A stretch of 62,000 bases of DNA from Mesostigma viride. Its lineage: Eukaryota > Streptophyta > Mesostigmatophyceae > Mesostigmatales > Mesostigmataceae. The stretch is from assembly GCA_009746045.1 (NCBI GenBank), contig RPFO01000366.1, positions 1 through 62,000 on the forward strand, given 5' to 3'. Shown here piece after piece: positions 1-10,155 of the stretch; position 1 is the stretch's first letter; each line of letters begins with the position of its first letter. The notes beneath the pieces were generated by a model. That model saw only the letters and a list, made by a program, of their open reading frames with translations, ran no database searches and was not told where the DNA came from. Both the position numbers and the translations under genes were made by a program.

Positions 1-1614
1 GGAAATTCGGGTCACTGGACAAGAGATGGAACGCGTTGTCCTCCCACGCAATCGTCCTCCCACACTCGCCCAGAGACTTGTAGTTGCGATCCTCCTCCTT
101 GGACAGGCTGATGTTGGCAACGATGCAGCACACGCGAATACCTGGATCCCTCCTCACCGCCTCGTTGACGAGTTCACGAATCCTCTCAGATTTACCTGTC
201 CCGCAGTTGGACTGGACGAGGAAGGTGCTCTTATGCGGTCCCCCAAATAGCGCATCCCAGCTGAATGGCTTGATTTTTCGGACGAATACGTGTGAGTGAA
301 CGGCACTTGGTCAGATCCCGGTTGCTGCATCACGGGAGGTGCGATCTCGATCTTGCGAGCGTCTGGCGATTTCCTGTAGCAGTCATAAAAAACTTGTCCT
401 GACGGGTATTGGAGCGTGAATGGGCCGTTCTTCTCGTGCACCTTGTTGCATATGAGGCAGATGTGATCGTCGCATTGCTGGTACTTCACCCTCACGAGCT
501 TGACGTCTGGAGACAACTCAATGTAGCCGCACTCGAGATAGTCACACTCCGGAGCCACCTTCTCCATCGCCGCGAGAGATGCAGAAACGTCAATGTCCTT
601 GCCCGCCGCCTTCACCGTGCACTCGCGACGTCCGCGAACCCCTCTCCTCTTCAACGATGCCGCCCAGTCCGGGGGCGCACTCACCAATACCCCGCCCGAG
701 ACGTCGTCCGGCGAGTAGATGTTGATGAGATGGTCGAGGAAGTCACTAGACGAGCCTTCACATGTGCGCAGAATTCCCAGAGGGTCAGTGTCCCCGAATT
801 TGTGCATCCCGACGCATCGGAAAAGACTGTCTCTCCTGTAGACTGCTTCGTCTATCACCGTGTCCATTTCACCGAAATAGTCAGCTGGGTGGCGGCAGAT
901 CTCGTCGAATTGCTCTTGACCGTTCACTTTGAACTTCAGCAGCTCGTGCGCGTCCTCGTGAACGGGAGATGACAGGTCGAAAGAAGCGCGCTTGATGAAA
1001 TCGGTGAGGCCGCTGTACCAAAACACTCTCGCGTCCAGGTCGGCAAGAACGAGACCGCGCACGACGATGTGGAAAGACGACTTGAACAAATCCTTCTTCA
1101 TGCGAGACGCCGTGCTGACCTCGTAGCGAAAGTCCTTGGTTGCGATGTTCAGGACGACGCGGCAGTACTCGTCGTGAACACGGCGAAAGTGTCCCGGGTA
1201 ATCGATGTTCGCCAGACGCTCGTCATCTGGGTCGACCTTGTCGTCAATGTCGACGTACGCCCACGACGGGTCGTCGGGTTGTATGACTTCGTCGAGCGTG
1301 CGGCGAACGGGATGAGCAGCACACTCCGCATAGATCCGCGAAAAGTCTGCGAGGTTGCCATAATGCGCGTACTCGTTGGCGTCCTTCGTGTTGATGCCAC
1401 GCGCGCAAATGAAGCGATGGCCGAGAGACACCCCAGCCTCTTTTGTGGGAGCCTTCTTGTAGCGCCATTGCGTGACGACCTTGTTCATGGTCTCATGGGT
1501 GGCCTCGGGTGGTGGGTGCAGTAGAGCCAGCCACGGAATGTCAACGTCCTTTATACTCCCACGGTGCTTTCTAGAAGGTTCGACTGTGACGACACGACTC
1601 GGTTCAGACGACAT
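1..1614 (-). CDS. Primase-helicase, partial and frameshifted
   Basis: Replication protein. The N-terminal ~440 residues look like an archaeo-eukaryotic (UL52/D5-N-like) primase: an acidic YVDIDD motif near residue 116, KSSFHIVV (the S-x-H motif) near 175, and an FRCVGMHKFGD block near 265. A cysteine cluster follows (CDDHICLIC...C) of the kind found C-terminal to such primases. The reading frame is lost near the T5 run at 274-278. One base away, the minus strand continues open to the window edge with a P-loop, SNCGTGKS, and helicase-like sequence, so the gene is a primase fused to a P-loop helicase. The helicase subfamily (origin-binding SF2-like or other) cannot be settled from the ~95 residues visible. 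The start at 1614 follows an AT-rich TATACT-type stretch. Confidence 0.8.
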
Positions 1615-1787
1615 GATAGTATATTACTTGTTTAGAAAAAAAAAATAATTCAGATTATAAAATGCCAAACCCTCGAACCTCGACCCTCGATAAAAATGTT
1701 CCCATGGAACTTTTATATTCCCTGTATAATGCATGCAGTTTAGAATACCCTTTTCGACATTCATGAAAATTTCCCACGGGAAACTAT
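1615..1787. other. Intergenic, AT-rich
   Basis: Spacer between the primase start and the recombinase stop. It holds the presumed primase promoter (minus strand, AATATACTATC just before the ATG) and two short dyads. No reading frame of interest. Confidence 0.5.
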
Positions 1788-3048
1788 CTACCTTTTCCTC
1801 GGCCTCAGCCGACGTCCGCCAGTCTCGCCACCCTGCCTCTCGTAAACGGCTCCTGTCAGTACGTCATGGCCCATCATGTCGCCAGCCCATTTACGTTTCT
1901 TAAATGAAGCGCCCTTCAGGAAACGAGTGATGTATGCTTGTCGCGTGGCGTCGATGCCTCCGTAAATCCGGTTGTAACGGGCGCTGTAGAGCTCGTGTTT
2001 GATCGGAATGCCAGGCTCTGATTCGAAAAGGAATTTCTGTCCAGCCTTAGCACGGGCATCTAACGCTTTGATGAGCTTTCCGTACTTCTTCGGGATGACG
2101 ACGTCATAAACTGGCATGCTGTGCTGCGTTTTGAAATTCTGGATGTAGAATCTCCTCTCGCTCGGGATGTAGCCGTTCTCGTGCGGTCCTAGCTCAGCGA
2201 CCGAGTCGACGATGCGCATCTGGTCGTGATTGTAACGCGTCGGTGGTAGATCTTCACCCGAGAGATAGATCAAGCCCATGAGCGCGGCGTCGGACGTGGG
2301 ATCGGCTTCGTACTCTGCTTTGGCGATCTTCTGGAGCTGTTCGTACGTGTACCTCAGCGGCTTGTTCTCGGCACGGTCAAACCGTCTGTCCAGGTCACCA
2401 ACCTTCAGCTCCCTGACGAGCAGTGTACGCGTCCGTAACGTGACTTGGGAGCCTCTTCTCGGGCGGCATCATTCGGTTCACGCCGTTGATGACCCCGAGG
2501 AGCTGCTTCTCATTCTCCCTCCAGGCGTCGTCCTTCGAGTGCTGGGTCTTGCGCTTGGGTTCTGATGTCTCGTGCACCACGCGAAGAACACGAGCTGTGT
2601 CGGCAAGGCAATCAACGGACTCGTACTGCGAGCACCCCAGTTTGTCGAGCAGGACCCGCATCCTGCCAATGTATCCCAAAGCGGTCTTGCGAGTCGCCCC
2701 GCGCTCCTTCGATGGCCTGCCACGCTCGTGCTGCTCTGGTCGCGCTTCCGCTGCGGCGACGGCCTCGTCGAAGGTCCAGTACCGCCCTCCTCCAGCTCGC
2801 GCAGGCGATTCCTCGTGGTGCGGTGGCTCCGGCGAGGGTGGAGAGGTCGCCTGCAAGCCGATTTTTTCCGCACACTCGGGGTTATTTGCGATCCATCGAT
2901 CACTGGGATTCCAGACGCCCTTCTTGACCTTGCTTTTCGCCGAGATGCAGTTCGTCTGGTCGCGGGCGATTGCTCGCCTCTTCGCCTGGGCCCGTCGCCA
3001 TTGCTCGCGACGCTCCTCTACGGTCACCGTCATCTGATGACTGAACAT
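1788..3048 (-). CDS. Tyrosine recombinase (integrase), frameshifted
   Basis: Probable site-specific integrase of the virus. The N-terminal part (start 3048) is basic and then helical, like a core-binding domain. The C-terminal part carries the catalytic landmarks: LPPTRYN (first Arg), DATRQAYITRF (second Arg region) and MGHDVLTGAVY (His and nucleophile Tyr). The two halves lie in different frames. The frame changes between about 2,400 and 2,445, by one removed base or two added ones, and the joining stretch is open in the C-terminal frame. Length (~420 codons) fits a full recombinase. The gene follows the AT-hook frame, which may be its own N-terminus. Family assignment is firm; activity is doubtful unless the shift is a sequence error. 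Confidence 0.78.
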
Positions 3049-3394
3049 GAGACAATTTTTTGGCTCGAGGCTTTTTATACCCTACGGGGTGGATCCTTGG
3101 GCGCCCTCGAGGCCGTTTCGGTTCGTGTCGTTTTTCCGTTTTGGAGGGTGAGCGCCCACGTGGACGCCTGCGATCGCCCACCAAGGCGAGGATGGCCAAT
3201 CGGATTTCGGGGCTCATGTCGTGACAGGTGGACGGAATCGTGTCGTGGTGGCCTGCTTCTTGAAGGATCCTGACGACACGTTCTAGAGTTTTCTGCCCCA
3301 GTCGAGAACCCGAACAATATCGGAGGAGTGCTTGGGTGTCCAACACGTACTCCTTCTCGGCGCCTGCGTATCGTTTGATGGACGGAATATCCAT
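2900..3394 (-). CDS. AT-hook reading frame upstream of recombinase
   Basis: The first ~115 codons are convincing: a start right after a TATACT box, a helical N-terminus, then a basic segment with the AT-hook core RPRGRPRIHP. Such hooks bind the minor groove of AT-rich DNA. After about 3,048 this frame overlaps the recombinase start in another frame and becomes low-complexity basic, so the real protein probably ends or shifts there. An A6 run (minus strand, near 3,055) lies at the junction. Removing one base would join this segment directly to the recombinase, making it a DNA-binding N-terminal extension. Separate small protein and recombinase N-terminus are both possible. Confidence 0.5.
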   Translation of the reverse strand: MDIPSIKRYAGAEKEYVLDTQALLRYCSGSRLGQKTLERVVRILQEAGHHDTIPSTCHDMSPEIRLAILALVGDRRRPRGRSPSKTEKRHEPKRPRGRPRIHPVGYKKPRAKKLSHVQSSDDGDRRGASRAMATGPGEEASNRPRPDELHLGEKQGQEGRLESQ

Positions 3395-3416
3395 AGTATA
3401 TCATGTTCAGAGAAAA

Positions 3417-4300
3417 TTATTTTATCGAGAGAAATGTATTGAAGTTTCGACGAAACATTTTTTTCGGGTCGCGCTGGTCGAAGTCGACAGCGAAGAAGTC
3501 GTGAGGATCGTCCTTGACGGCGTGGTCCCATAGCGCGAGAAACTCGTCCGGCGCCACAGCCCCCGCGCTCTCTTCCGCGATCTGTCGCGCGGCTCGATGG
3601 TCCTTCGTTCTGAACAGCGCAAGAAACGATATATTCGCTCGCACTGCTCGTGGTACGCCACCGCTTGTGTACGCCTGTGTCAGGAAAATCATGCTCGTGA
3701 GGAAGTGTCTGTGTTTGAACGCGAAAGCCGCAACAGCGTTTTTGCTAGAGCTCTGATAGAGGGCACTGCCTTGCATGTCGTCTATCAGAATGAGCGACGA
3801 AGGAGGACCGTGCTCGAACCTTGTCGCAGGTTTATCCCAGTTCATTGCATCAAGGCGTAGGTACATGGAGAGGTCCATGAGTTCTGCGTTTTTTTTCCCA
3901 TCCACGTATTCGCGTTTGAACGTTTCCCAGACCTTGAGATCGTCCTTGTACCTCTCGTATTCGTGGAGGTCAGACTTTATATGATCTATCATCCCATCGA
4001 ATGCCAGGTTAGAGTAGACTTCCATCGTCATAGCTGGTTCCGGGAGCTCCTTGTATTTTGGCTCCGTGTGGGCACTCCCTGAAATGAGGTACAGCTTGTC
4101 GAATGAGTTTTAGCAAAGTAAGCCTTCGCCATGTTGACTGCCGATGTAGTTTTCCCAGACCGTCGAGCTCCGCAGAAGTTTGCGATGAAATGAAGACTCG
4201 GCATATTCGGTGGAGCAGGACGCTGTGGGGCGTATCGTTGCTTGATGTCTTTGTTCTCAAGTGAATGAATTCGTCGCTCTTCGATGATAGCCATTATCAT
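3417..4300 (-). CDS. A32-type genome packaging ATPase, frameshifted
   Basis: FtsK/HerA-superfamily ATPase that pumps viral DNA into capsids. The N-terminal frame (start 4300) has the Walker A motif GARRSGKTTS near residue 44. The C-terminal frame (to 3417) has Walker B as LILIDDMQ, followed by a stretch ending in a TQAY-type sensor region. The two lie in different frames. The C-terminal frame is open upstream to about 4,110 with sequence expected of the family, so the shift is near the T4 run at 4,108-4,111 and one added base would fix it. The summed length (~290 codons) is normal for PLV and virophage ATPases. Stop 3417 lies 23 nt from the AT-hook start. Confidence 0.85.
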
Positions 4301-4312
4301 TCTGAAGACATT

Positions 4313-4839
4313 TTAATCGTCCAGACTAGCAAGGAGAGACGCGCGGATGGCGGCCATGCGCATCTCGTATGGCGTCATCGCGACAGGTGGCGGTGGTGGA
4401 GGTGGGAGCTGTCGGGTCTTGATCGGGGGTGGCGGAGAGTCCGGCTCTGTCTCCTTGGGCTTTCGACCCCGTCTTGGTTTTGGCGTGTCGGCGGGGGTTG
4501 AGGCGACGAATCTTCAGCGAGAAGGCGTTCAATCCGCGATTTGTTGCGGGCTTCTTGCAGCTCGAGTTCGACTAGCCTTTGCCGCTGAATCTCCAATTCC
4601 TTTGCAAGGACCTTTCGTTTCGTTATCTCTGCCTCCTTTTCCTCGTTTCGTCTCTTCTCCCTCTCGGCTTTTGCGCGTTGCTGGTAAACCCTCATTTTGT
4701 CGCGAAGGGCTTTTTTCTGTTCATCATTCAGCGGTTGTCCCTTTCGAATTGTCTTGACCAGGTCAACCTGCTCTTCCCGCGTCTCGGCGAAGGTTTCGTC
4801 TTGGTAGCTCGTTGGGGTCTCTGAAGCCTCAGAGGCCAT
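4313..4839 (-). CDS. Coiled-coil basic protein, frameshifted
   Basis: Unrecognised small viral protein. Residues ~35-110 are a long charged coiled coil rich in Glu, Lys, Arg and Gln. After a G5 run (plus strand 4,493-4,497) the first frame turns into Arg/His noise. The next frame carries a much more protein-like tail: a basic RRGRKPKE patch, two proline runs, and an end at TAA 4313-4315 just before the ATPase start. I take the true C-terminus to be that second frame. Function unknown; coiled coil plus basic hook-like patch suggests a DNA-associated or scaffold role. The start at 4839 follows AATATAAAC. Confidence 0.6.
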
Positions 4840-4863
4840 GTTTATATTCTAGGTAGATAATAA
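4840..4863. promoter_or_regulatory. Divergent promoter spacer of the virus
   Basis: Only 24 nt separate the leftward coiled-coil gene from the rightward structural block. The spacer is almost all A/T and contains TTATATT on one strand and AGATAATAA on the other, so both start codons have an ATATA-like box within 20 nt. Transcription start sites must lie inside or overlap this spacer or the opposite gene. Confidence 0.5.
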
Positions 4864-6915
4864 ATGGTCGTTCTAACAACATTGAGCAGACCGACCAATC
4901 TCGCCACCGGGTTAACGCTCGACCCTGAAATGGAGGAGCGTGTTTCTAACATCGAAACAGACATAGATGGGCTTCAAGCTAGCGTTACGTTACTTCTTGG
5001 CACTTCACATCCATTCGATGAGTCACTCGTTGTCGACGGATTCAAAATTTTCTACCCGAGCCAGCCGACAAATGTGCGACTCGGAGACAATTACGACGAC
5101 GAGACCGCAAGCGACCCATCGGAACTTGCTTACAGTCTCGTCGTGAATGGGTATTCCTATTTTAAATCAGGGACTACTTTAGTCGACGATCTCACTCTAA
5201 ATGAACCTTACCTTACGGCGAAAGTGGGAGCAACCCAGTACCACGTCTTCGACTTTAGCCCTGATACGTTGCTAGACCCTGGTGGCAGAGTCCTGACCCG
5301 CGCGCAATTGGACTACCTTTTTGACCAACACGGGGTAGGCAAAACGTCGATAGCTAACTTGAACGGGGATTTCGTCCTCCATCTCGAAGACGGGACGACC
5401 GTGTCGCACCAAAACGCGTTCAACGTCATCAATGACCAGGATGTGCGAGTCCAGCTGCCCTACAACGTTACGAATGGCGACGCGAGTGGAATCTGTAAGT
5501 TTACCTATCGCGACTACCACACGACCCAGGCGCGCACGGGGGAGAGCGTTGTGGACGGAGAGGTAGGATATCCATACTTTTCCGACTCTTTCTATGGTCT
5601 CGGCGGATCTCGATTTAACGGCCTCCCTCTCCGCGTGGAGTTGTTGTCTTTCGCCACGATTCGCGACGACAACCGCCGCCTTCCACTAACTGGGAGATCC
5701 TTCACCATCACGCGTACATACTCGCCACTGACGGACTGGCGAATGGGTCCGATTGACCCTGTGAACGCACTCTACTGGAGCACCAATCCAACCACCGCTA
5801 ATTGGGAGGTCGTAGAGGGAACGACCCTCAAACAGGGCATAAAGATGACGACCCCCTTCGCATACCAACGCAAACTCCCCATCAGGTGGTACATGAATTC
5901 CACCCAGCTCACGCCGACCACTCCGACCATCGGCGGAGTCTCCCTCTCGCAAAACGGGGGACTGCGCGGGGAAGACGCCGTAATCACCGCGCCAGTCGCG
6001 GCAGATAGTAACAAGTATATGAACTACGAGATAGACGTCTACAACGACTCGACCCTCACCTCCTACACCACCCACAAAGGAGGGGTGATGGTATGCGTTT
6101 CAAAAATGAGCCAACTGCACTCCGGCATCCGGACACCAAGTTCCTACATTTCATATCTAAATCCTGTAAAAATCGCGATCAACGGCGTCTACGCAGACCA
6201 TGATGTGGGGTGGGGAAAGTCGTTGCCTCCTCTCACCGGTTTTCATCTGTTGGCGAACGGAGTATCTCAAGGGGCCTTGGATGGGACGTTGAAGACAACG
6301 ACGTTTCAAAATCCATCCGAAGGCGATGATGTAGAACTCAGATACAGGATCGTAACCGTAAAGGACTCGCCAAACCTGTCAGGAGAGACCGTGGAGATAG
6401 ACGGCCCCGCTACGACGCTCCATTCTCTAGAATCATTCTCGCGCCACTCCGTGACCACGCTGCAAGCAGAAGCTTCGAAATACTACTTTGAAGGGTCTCC
6501 CGAAAAATTCTTTTTTGTAAAAACAGCCACTCCGGCACCAAGCAAATGTGTTGTTTTTTCAGAGCAGCTCATCGACGGCCCATTTCTATTGTGTTTTCGG
6601 CTATATTTGGGCAGCAACGATGCTTTCGTCTCGTTTGCAGAAAATACTATGTCTTTGACGAATAAATATCACCCGGCCACGACAGATGCCCATCAGAATT
6701 GGAGAAATGCGGCTACGACGCATTGGGGTATGCTGGGTATCAATCTGCACCATAGTGACTATGCACTCGACCTGTTTGACAATCTGAAGTCGAAGGTTCG
6801 ATACACGTTAAACTCATCATGGAGACAACAAAACAGCTACTGGGTGGCATTTCGAAGAAAATCGGATGGGAAGGTGGAGCGTTATATATCCAAAACAACT
6901 CCTCAAGAACTGTGA
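4864..6915 (+). CDS. Large beta-rich structural protein (virion surface?)
   Basis: 683 residues, the longest intact viral frame. No motif I can name. Residues 24-45 form a short heptad-like helix, and the rest is Thr/Ser/Asn/Tyr-rich with alternating hydrophobics, typical of beta-structured fibre or spike proteins. It opens the rightward structural block right after the divergent promoter. At its end an overlapping frame (ATG 6820) and the next broken gene (from 6917) run on with the same composition, so the natural protein may be longer and split by indels near 6,860-6,915. Function (fibre, spike or minor capsid) is inferred from position and composition only. Confidence 0.6.
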   Translation: MVVLTTLSRPTNLATGLTLDPEMEERVSNIETDIDGLQASVTLLLGTSHPFDESLVVDGFKIFYPSQPTNVRLGDNYDDETASDPSELAYSLVVNGYSYFKSGTTLVDDLTLNEPYLTAKVGATQYHVFDFSPDTLLDPGGRVLTRAQLDYLFDQHGVGKTSIANLNGDFVLHLEDGTTVSHQNAFNVINDQDVRVQLPYNVTNGDASGICKFTYRDYHTTQARTGESVVDGEVGYPYFSDSFYGLGGSRFNGLPLRVELLSFATIRDDNRRLPLTGRSFTITRTYSPLTDWRMGPIDPVNALYWSTNPTTANWEVVEGTTLKQGIKMTTPFAYQRKLPIRWYMNSTQLTPTTPTIGGVSLSQNGGLRGEDAVITAPVAADSNKYMNYEIDVYNDSTLTSYTTHKGGVMVCVSKMSQLHSGIRTPSSYISYLNPVKIAINGVYADHDVGWGKSLPPLTGFHLLANGVSQGALDGTLKTTTFQNPSEGDDVELRYRIVTVKDSPNLSGETVEIDGPATTLHSLESFSRHSVTTLQAEASKYYFEGSPEKFFFVKTATPAPSKCVVFSEQLIDGPFLLCFRLYLGSNDAFVSFAENTMSLTNKYHPATTDAHQNWRNAATTHWGMLGINLHHSDYALDLFDNLKSKVRYTLNSSWRQQNSYWVAFRRKSDGKVERYISKTTPQEL

Positions 6916-6916
6916 C

Positions 6917-8141
6917 ATGACTAAAATCTCAAACTCGTCCGGTATATTTACAACCACTCCTACAGACATTCTTGACCCGTACATTCCGATGCCCCTCCGA
7001 CCAGTTTCCACTTGAGCGGAGAGTACCACGGCGCGTATGTCTGGCCAATCAAAGATGACCTACAAGACATAGAGTTCGACTCTCTAAAAACCAACAACCT
7101 CCGGATCGTACACAGCCGTCGGAGACGTGTTGGAGCTGCGTCACAGGTCCACCTCGTCGAGGAATTGTAGCATTTTTGGCAAATATAGCGTCACAAAACC
7201 CGTACCGGGTGTGGCGGATACTTGGTTTAAGGAGCTAACACTCACGAATGAGAGTGTCATCCGCACGGTTGTTAAGTGTCCCGATGTTCAATACGGCGTG
7301 CAAATGAACCAATATACTGCCAAAATATATGGGATTCTACCAGCTCGTCAGTCGGTAAGGAAGTTTTATGTAAGACTTGGATTTTCAAACACCAAGTTGA
7401 GCAATGATCCGTTGCTTATCAGCGTAGTCGTTGGAGAAGCGTGGACTGGCGGTTTTTCTACAACGACAATTCAAAATCCTCGTCGTACGTTGACATAACC
7501 TGTGATCATATTTCACTGGTTGATCCTCCAGTTACTGGTATGATCCATTTGGCGACCGTGACGTTCCAGGTATTAGATCCAACAGTATCTGGCCCGACCC
7601 GCTTTTATTTGCTTCTAGCCTAAGCTACTATTATGGTTCAAGCCTGTCGTCAATTGGCGGCAATCACGGGATGGACGTGGCCCTGTATGAAGATGTCCGA
7701 GAAACTAGGCGTATATCGCACACGATATTGGAAGCAGATTCTTTGGTCGGTCTGAGGCAGCCCATATACGACTACCCGCTTCCGCAATTTTGGCACGGCG
7801 CCCCTGTGGCCGTGATGTCTTTCCACGACCCGGCCACACAATCGGAACTAACTCTTCCGACCGCGTTGACCAATATCCTTGTCAGGTTAACATTTGATAA
7901 CAACCCACCAACGATTCTCGACATATCAAACCCATATCGCTTAACGGCTAGCGGCCTGTCCGTCTGGCCGGTAAACGTTATAATTGGCAGCAACTGGAAT
8001 GTTGTTTCAGGATACGAGGAGGATGACGGGGTGTTTGAAATCGCATTGCGGATTCCTCGCATCACCACTGACACGTCAACAAACATAGCGTTCTACGGCG
8101 TTTTGCAAGTCGCGCGCTGGAAAAATGGCCGTGTCGACTAA
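6917..8141 (+). pseudogene. Second beta-rich structural gene, broken by several frameshifts
   Basis: At least four consecutive open segments in changing frames (6,917-7,011; ~7,000-7,150; 7,127-7,498; 7,441-7,623; 7,620-8,141) have matching composition and overlap neatly. Most joins need one extra base in a short run: C4 near 6,990, T5 at 7,453-7,457 and C3 near 7,597. The join near 7,090 has no single run that explains it. The last segment (7,671-8,141) is a well-formed beta-rich stretch. If rejoined the product would be ~400 residues. Unrecognised family; by place it is a structural or surface protein, perhaps continuous with the preceding gene. It may be intact in reality if the shifts are consensus errors. 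Confidence 0.55.
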
Positions 8142-8188
8142 CAAGACCCTCACTTGGACGTTATAAAAATCTATGATTATATGCAGAA

Positions 8189-8692
8189 ATGGCAAGGCGT
8201 CAGAAATCAGCACGGCGCCGTCCTTCAAGTAAAAGGGGAAAACCGAAGCGTAAGGTCGCACCCCAGTCGCAGGTGACCGCTTCATCGACCAACACCATTG
8301 TCATCCACAGCGCGCCGGTCCGAAGAGCGGTGAACAAAGGGAAGGTCGCAGAGGCGCGAGGGTTCAAGGATGCCCTTCTCATGGCGTCAGTGATGGCGAA
8401 CTCTAGACCGGTCGCGTACCCCCCATTGTCCGCGTATGCCCAACCGGCCCCTGTCGCGCCGGCTCCCGAACCGGTTGTCGTCGATGAAGCAGTGGCGGCA
8501 CCCCCGGAGCCTGCGGGTGTACCTGTCGGGAAACGAGTCCAGGTGGGAGGCGCGAGGTGGAAATGCCCACAACCCGGGTGTAAGAGCACGTTCGCAAACG
8601 AAAAAAACCTCCTGCTGCATCTCAGGAGGGTCCACAACACGGTCGTGGGAATTCCAAAAGAAGGCGCTGAAAAAAATCTCACAGAAGAGTAA
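8189..8692 (+). CDS. Basic C2H2 zinc-finger protein
   Basis: Intact, 167 residues. The N-terminal 25 residues are extremely basic (Arg/Lys/Ser), the centre is an Ala/Pro/Val-rich linker, and residues ~122-148 form one classical C2H2 finger (C-x4-C...H-x4-H, with CPQPGCKSTF and LHLRRVH). A DNA-binding core protein or virus-encoded transcription factor would fit. It lies immediately upstream of penton, which starts 3 nt after its stop, so the two are probably co-expressed. The start is preceded by a TATAAAAAT-like stretch. Confidence 0.7.
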   Translation: MARRQKSARRRPSSKRGKPKRKVAPQSQVTASSTNTIVIHSAPVRRAVNKGKVAEARGFKDALLMASVMANSRPVAYPPLSAYAQPAPVAPAPEPVVVDEAVAAPPEPAGVPVGKRVQVGGARWKCPQPGCKSTFANEKNLLLHLRRVHNTVVGIPKEGAEKNLTEE

Positions 8693-8694
8693 AC

Positions 8695-9794
8695 ATGAGC
8701 AGCCCGCTGTTCACTGACGCCGAGATGCTCGAGATCTCTCAATGGATGACCCTCCATCCAAATGTCCCACGAGAGTTCATTGAGGCAGCCATGCTCTACT
8801 GTAAGAAGAAGCCACTCACAGGGAAGACAAGGCGCGCCATGAAAAGGGCATCGGCGAAAATTGAGGAAGGCGTCGTCAAGGTTTTTGGGACAAACGAAAT
8901 TACTTCTGAGCTATTGTCAGAAGAAGTGGCCGATGAAGAGTTCATCCAGGAAACGCTGACACTCACTCTTCGCACGGAGAACCGAACTCGCGGGACGCTA
9001 GTGGATCCGGTATGGGACATCCCGGCGGGACTCCTTGACGATTATCACGACGTCGGGCTTACCCTCATGACCATCCCGTTTGAACAGACTCACATCAGCG
9101 AAGGAAACCGATACTTCACTGTCCGTTTGTCTGGCAGCGAGTCCCCTACGAAGGTGACCTTGCCGCTCGGCTCGTACACGACTATCGAAAACCGAAAAAA
9201 CATAGAGGAAGCTTTGAAGGCGGTAGATCCTGGGTTCTCGGTCACGTACAACAGGGCGACTAGTCTTTTACCGTGACAAATGCCACCGAGTTCTCTGTCG
9301 CGGTGGATGAGCCCACGGGCCGGGTGTTGGGGCTCATGGAAGGATCATATCCTTTCACAGGTGTCCTCGCTAGCAACCGGCCAGCAACGAATGGGAGACT
9401 GAGAATGGTGTATGTATACAGCGACATCGTTCGAGGAAACGTGATATCATCGTCGACAGGCACGGGATATGGAGGCCTTTTGGCCGTCTGTCCCAACATG
9501 TCGCAGTTCTTAGAACCCATTGTTTGGCAGGCAGCGACCCCTTTGTGGCAGCATCTCAAGGACTCTCCCAGCAACATCACGATCCGACTGCTCGACGAGG
9601 ACGACGCTCCTATAACTGTCTACTCGGATTGGGCTCTTCAGCTCTCCTTCCGCATAAGCCCTCAGAAGGCGATGGGAATAGAGGCGAGGAAGATCGGGAG
9701 CGTTTTGAAGTATATGGCCCTTGACAGGACCGTCCAGCCACAAACCAGATTTATTTCTCAGCCATCTAGTACTATCGAGGACGATGAAAGTTAA
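8695..9794 (+). CDS. Penton (minor capsid) protein, frameshifted
   Basis: The N-terminal ~85 residues are helical and basic. From ~residue 95 the protein becomes a jelly-roll-like beta domain. The second frame carries the signature region of the PLV/adintovirus penton: MVYVYSDIVRGNVI, then a receptor-like loop, and a C-terminal LQLSFRIS strand. The first frame stops at 9,276 right after the T4 run 9,266-9,269, and the second starts at 9,273. One added T makes a single ~366-residue protein of normal penton length. It sits directly before the small amphipathic gene and the major capsid gene, as expected for a capsid cluster. Confidence 0.72.
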
Positions 9795-10140
9795 TTTTGG
9801 AGCAATCGGAAACGTGGCTAGACGCGTGGGAGAGTTTGCCGGCAACGCTATCAAGAGGGTCGGCGACGGGGCGGCCATCGTGTCAGCTGTCAAGAAAGCC
9901 GGGCACGTCGCTGGCGAAGTCATCTCAAAAATTGGCGACGGGGCGCGGGCTGCCAAACAGGCGGCGGGCATTGTCGATTCCGCGCTCGGACACATCCCAT
10001 CCAACATGATCGCGAAGAGTACGCTGCTCGGGAAAGCGTACTCGGTCGCAAACACTGGTCTGAGCGCCTTGTCCAACCTCGAAAGACGGGTTGATGGAGC
10101 GAAGGTAAAAAATCCCATACTCGGCCAGCTTCTTCAGTAA
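9784..10140 (+). CDS. Small amphipathic Gly/Ala/Lys-rich virion protein
   Basis: 118 residues from ATG 9784, overlapping the end of penton by 11 nt. I prefer it to the upstream start at 9721 because that extension is antisense-like and lies inside penton. The sequence is a series of amphipathic helices rich in Ala, Gly, Val and Lys with no catalytic motif. Position between penton and major capsid, and composition, recall small membrane-active or core proteins of adenovirus-like viruses, but no homology is claimed. Confidence 0.6.
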   Translation: MKVNFGAIGNVARRVGEFAGNAIKRVGDGAAIVSAVKKAGHVAGEVISKIGDGARAAKQAAGIVDSALGHIPSNMIAKSTLLGKAYSVANTGLSALSNLERRVDGAKVKNPILGQLLQ

Positions 10141-10155
10141 AAATATCTCATTCGA

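Noticed and set aside
409-1524. Long plus-strand frames opposite the primase
   Set aside because: Antisense shadows in GC-rich coding DNA; the minus strand carries all conserved motifs.
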